Origin: Drosophila pseudoobscura
Taxonomy: Eukaryota; Arthropoda; Insecta; Diptera; Drosophilidae
Assembly (NCBI RefSeq): GCF_009870125.1
Contig: NC_046680.1
Span: 22,215,501-22,279,500 of the forward strand
Direction of reading: 5' to 3'
DNA: 64,000 nt
Part shown: piece by piece, positions 61,501 to 64,000 of the stretch
Position numbering within the stretch: position 1 is the first letter of the stretch
Layout of the letters: each line of letters opens with the position of its first letter
The notes under the pieces: generated by a model
What the model was told of the DNA's origin: nothing
The model's database searches: none
The model's input: the letters and a program-made list of their open reading frames with translations, nothing else
Program-made: the position numbers and the translations under genes

Positions 61501-62362
61501 GATATCCTTTATGAAATTCTGGCACACGAGCAATGACACTGGCAATACTTGGCCCCCATTACAGGCTCGTTTGGCCACTGCCAACGGACGCAGCAGCAAA
61601 TGGAGTAGGGCATCGGCCTGCGGACTGGGGGCATGCAGCGTTTCCCCATCCAGAGGCGGGCATTTTTCATCCAGCAGCCTGCGCAAGCGAAGGAAGTAGT
61701 TGCGTGCGATTAGGAACCCAAACACACGCTCCAAATATTTGAACAGCAATATCTCATCGTTCACATAGCGTTCCACGGAGGTGACGGTTGTGAAGGTTTC
61801 CAGCATTCGCAGGGGAATGGCCTGGGGAACCTGGGAGAGTGTCAGCTGGAGCAGGCAAGCGTCTAGGAGCTTGCATACACGAAACAGCCATATCGGATCC
61901 GAGGCTGAATGCTGCAATAGGCGGCCAGGGCTACGCAGGATTTGTTGACAGACTTCAATCTGGAAAAGCAAAGCATAACCCGGCTAGCGAGTGGAATATG
62001 TAATTGAAAGTTTTACGATATCATACCAAACGTTCGCCGTCCTTGGCTTCGCGACTGCTGTAGAAGAAGTTCAGGCGGCGCAACAGAAAATTAAGACTCT
62101 CATCCTCCGTCAGGCGGTGGCGATGAACCTGGAGGTATACGTCAAAGGCCTCACGCTCCGCCCTTTTGAGACGCTGGCGATGAATGAAAGAACGGGCATA
62201 GGACTGCAGCACCACGGCGCCGTTGGCCTTCTGGCGCAGCTCATTGCGTTTCTGTCGCTCCTCGGCTGCTTTTCGAATCACAGTCTCCCGGTCGTGTGTA
62301 TGCGAAGCGCCACCAAGACTTTGCACCGGACGACGACGGTACTCGCCATCGAATCCAAACAT
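58536..62362 (-). CDS. CG3356: UBE3C-type HECT E3 ubiquitin ligase
   Basis: HECT ligase that works with proteasomes to extend ubiquitin chains (family knowledge from UBE3C/Hul5). Eight exons: 62362–62027, 61959–61212, 61138–60733, 60679–60558, 60481–59732, 59672–59528, 59466–58767 and 58703–58536. All phases fit, giving 1124 residues, the usual size for UBE3C. Near the start an IQ motif (about 49–66, [19 protein letters not shown]) is expected to bind calmodulin. Exon 3 contains an acidic patch ([11 protein letters not shown]). The HECT domain covers the last 350 residues or so, with [16 protein letters not shown] and RHYYF-type helices, and the catalytic cysteine at 1092 in [14 protein letters not shown]. 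It ends in FELS, as expected. The last intron has a weak donor, AAG then GTTTGA. The D. melanogaster orthologue is CG3356; the nucleotidase lies just upstream on the same strand. Confidence 0.96.
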
Positions 62363-63048
62363 GACGCTGCACTTGTCTTGGTTTAATATTGAAGTTGTTC
62401 CGTCTTGTTTCTATTACGTTCCTGTTGTTGTTGTTATTGTGGTTGCCAGCAGCTGATCTCGTTCTCTTTACTACCTCGCACCACCTTCCTAGGTCATTAT
62501 TCACACTTTCAAAAGGAGACGCAACACGAAACAGTTTGCAAAAAAGGCACTGTGGCAGAGGGCCTTGCTCTATAATCTTCACTTGAACAACTGAGCTACC
62601 TATCAAATTTAAATGCATAAAATAAAATATCTAATTGCAAGTTTTCGTATGTATTTTTCTGGCATAGATTTCGATATCATTCTAGCTATCTTGTCGTCAG
62701 CTGTCCACCTCTAAGTTAAACCAAACTGGCAGTGGACCATCTCTAAGCGTCTGTTAATGGCGACTGTTAACGATGCTGTGTTAACAGACCTGAAATAATT
62801 CATTGTTTTTTTTTTAAATATATACTAAATAAAATTGAATAAATAATTTTGTAGCACAACGTTGTCATTTAATATGGTATGAATTTCTGTTAGAATGGAT
62901 GACATGGTTAAATCTAAACCACTTAATTAGTAGCTTCTGCTGTGTGTTTGTGTTTGCTAATACAATTTAACACTTATTCCTGCTAATGAGAAAGCAGGAA
63001 CGTTTTTTGAGTACGATACAAACGGACTACGTATTTTTTTCCGAGGTT
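62363..63048. other. Spacer between the nucleotidase and UBE3C genes
   Basis: 686 bp on the 5' side of the UBE3C start codon. It should hold the nucleotidase 3' UTR (minus-strand ATTAAA at 62878–62883, about 166 nt past its stop) and the UBE3C promoter and 5' UTR. No TATA box or textbook core promoter motif stands out, as is common for housekeeping genes. Confidence 0.5.
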
Positions 63049-64000
63049 TCAAAGGGTGCTCTGCGTTGTGGCCTGCTGCTTTAGCTGGTGCTGCTTTTCG
63101 ATGAGAGCGAGCAAGGCCCGGGGCACATCCATTGTTTGATCATCCACCAAGACGATATCAAATGTCTTCATGTACTTATCCATATTGGCCTCCACATGTT
63201 CGAAAAGGAAACCAATTTTTATGATATGCGAAGAGGCCGGAACGCCGGAGGCCATGTCAGCGTCTCCTAGGGAATCCCCCATCACGATGATGTGGTCGCG
63301 TGTGTGGACCAGGTTGTAATACTCACTGCCGTCCAGGACAGTTTCGTTCTTGTTGAAGGTGTGTATCATGGGCTGCTGGAAGCCGTCCAGAAGTCCATTG
63401 CGAAATTGCAGGAAATTCGACACCACCTTTACATTGGGATGCATCACATTTGCCTGGCGCAACAAGGAGACCACAGAGTTGCCCAGTCCGGCGGAGAAAA
63501 CCAATGTAGGAATGCCCAAGCGCTGTAGATCGGCAAAAAACTCATGAGTACGGTCACGTAGCGCGTTTTTATACTTGCTGGCAATCTGATCTATTTCTGA
63601 TTGATCGAAGGGGAAGCCGGTGGCCAGTGCACCAGACTTGGTCCACCATTCGACCATGTACTGAACCTTCTCGGGGATGGGCATGTGCGGATCGATCTCA
63701 ATTGGCCTGTACTTATGGTATAGTTTGTCCGACTCCGTTTTGAAGCTATCCGGCAGCGACTGGCAGGCGTTGAAGATCCCAAAACTGGAGGGCACCACAC
63801 TGCCGTCCTCAGTCCGCTGTTTGGTGATTGTATAGTCAAAGTCCGACACAAGTTGCATGCGCTCCGGGCCGCCCTGTACGAACTCATTGATGATGCGCTC
63901 CACCTTGGAGGGATCTAGCATGCGACAGTGGTCCTGCATCAGCACCGGAATGTCCTGGATGCGCAGGCTTGGCTTGGTGGTTTCTTGCTTCTCCTCACAG
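63049..64000 (-). CDS. cN-IIIB: Cytosolic 5'-nucleotidase III, 3' part
   Basis: HAD-superfamily enzyme that removes phosphate from pyrimidine or 7-methylguanosine monophosphates in the cytosol. The window shows 316 codons and a TGA at 63049–63051. The frame stays open to the right edge, so the start lies outside. Family marks include the nucleophile motif SDFDYTIT (DxDxT), the PIEIDPHMPIPEKVQYMVEWW block, FSAGLG (motif II region) and the metal-binding IVMGDSLGDADM. No intron is seen in this part. An ATG at 63939 could only be an internal start, because the sequence upstream stays in frame and looks coding. Assignment to cN-IIIB (CG3362) rests on linkage to CG3356. The C-terminal tail is Gln-rich. 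Confidence 0.94.
   Translation of the reverse strand, partial: CEEKQETTKPSLRIQDIPVLMQDHCRMLDPSKVERIINEFVQGGPERMQLVSDFDYTITKQRTEDGSVVPSSFGIFNACQSLPDSFKTESDKLYHKYRPIEIDPHMPIPEKVQYMVEWWTKSGALATGFPFDQSEIDQIASKYKNALRDRTHEFFADLQRLGIPTLVFSAGLGNSVVSLLRQANVMHPNVKVVSNFLQFRNGLLDGFQQPMIHTFNKNETVLDGSEYYNLVHTRDHIIVMGDSLGDADMASGVPASSHIIKIGFLFEHVEANMDKYMKTFDIVLVDDQTMDVPRALLALIEKQHQLKQQATTQSTL

Noticed and set aside
1..64000. CRISPR arrays, operons, ribosome binding sites and bacterial mobile elements
   Set aside because: Splice sites, intron sizes and gene families show eukaryotic nuclear DNA, and no direct-repeat/spacer array was seen.

Overview
This window is animal nuclear DNA from a drosophilid fly. The evidence is short introns (53–111 bp) with GTRAGT donors and pyrimidine-AG acceptors, start contexts like CAAAATGG, proteins whose closest known families are Drosophila genes, and large non-coding stretches full of microsatellites. 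Four linked genes that I recognise (nord, an ionotropic receptor that is probably Ir60a, the UBE3C orthologue CG3356 and cN-IIIB) point to the region equivalent to Drosophila melanogaster 2R cytological band 60A (Muller element C). The density of simple repeats suggests a species other than D. melanogaster, perhaps of the obscura group; that is inference only.

Layout from left to right. 1–4860: no gene seen. 4861–6659 (minus): a three-exon rhodopsin-family GPCR of 543 residues. 7904–17343 (minus): nord, a secreted NDNF-family protein with two fibronectin III domains, seven exons and 577 residues. Its 7.4 kb first intron contains, on the opposite strand at 11151–13374, a complete two-exon ionotropic receptor of 720 residues. 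17344–30491: about 13 kb of repeat-rich non-coding DNA. 30492–45154 (plus): an unrecognised two-exon gene of 306 residues with a 13.7 kb intron. 45155–53620: non-coding. 53621–58125 (plus): a four-exon secreted acid lipase of 412 residues. 58536–62362 (minus): the eight-exon UBE3C-type HECT ubiquitin ligase of 1124 residues, convergent with the lipase. 63049–64000 (minus): the 3' part of a cytosolic 5'-nucleotidase III gene that runs off the right edge.

The genes do not form one pathway. They are a GPCR, a secreted modulator, a chemosensory-type channel subunit, a digestive-type lipase, a proteasome-associated ligase and a nucleotidase. The relationships of interest are structural: the receptor nested inside nord, the tail-to-tail lipase/UBE3C pair 410 bp apart, and the same-strand UBE3C and nucleotidase genes. 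No transposon body, tRNA, rRNA or CRISPR array was recognised. I found no sign of a wholly new biological system. The best leads are the stop-free GC–AG intron in nord, the unrecognised 306-residue protein, a possible upstream ORF before the receptor, and two long unexplained open frames.
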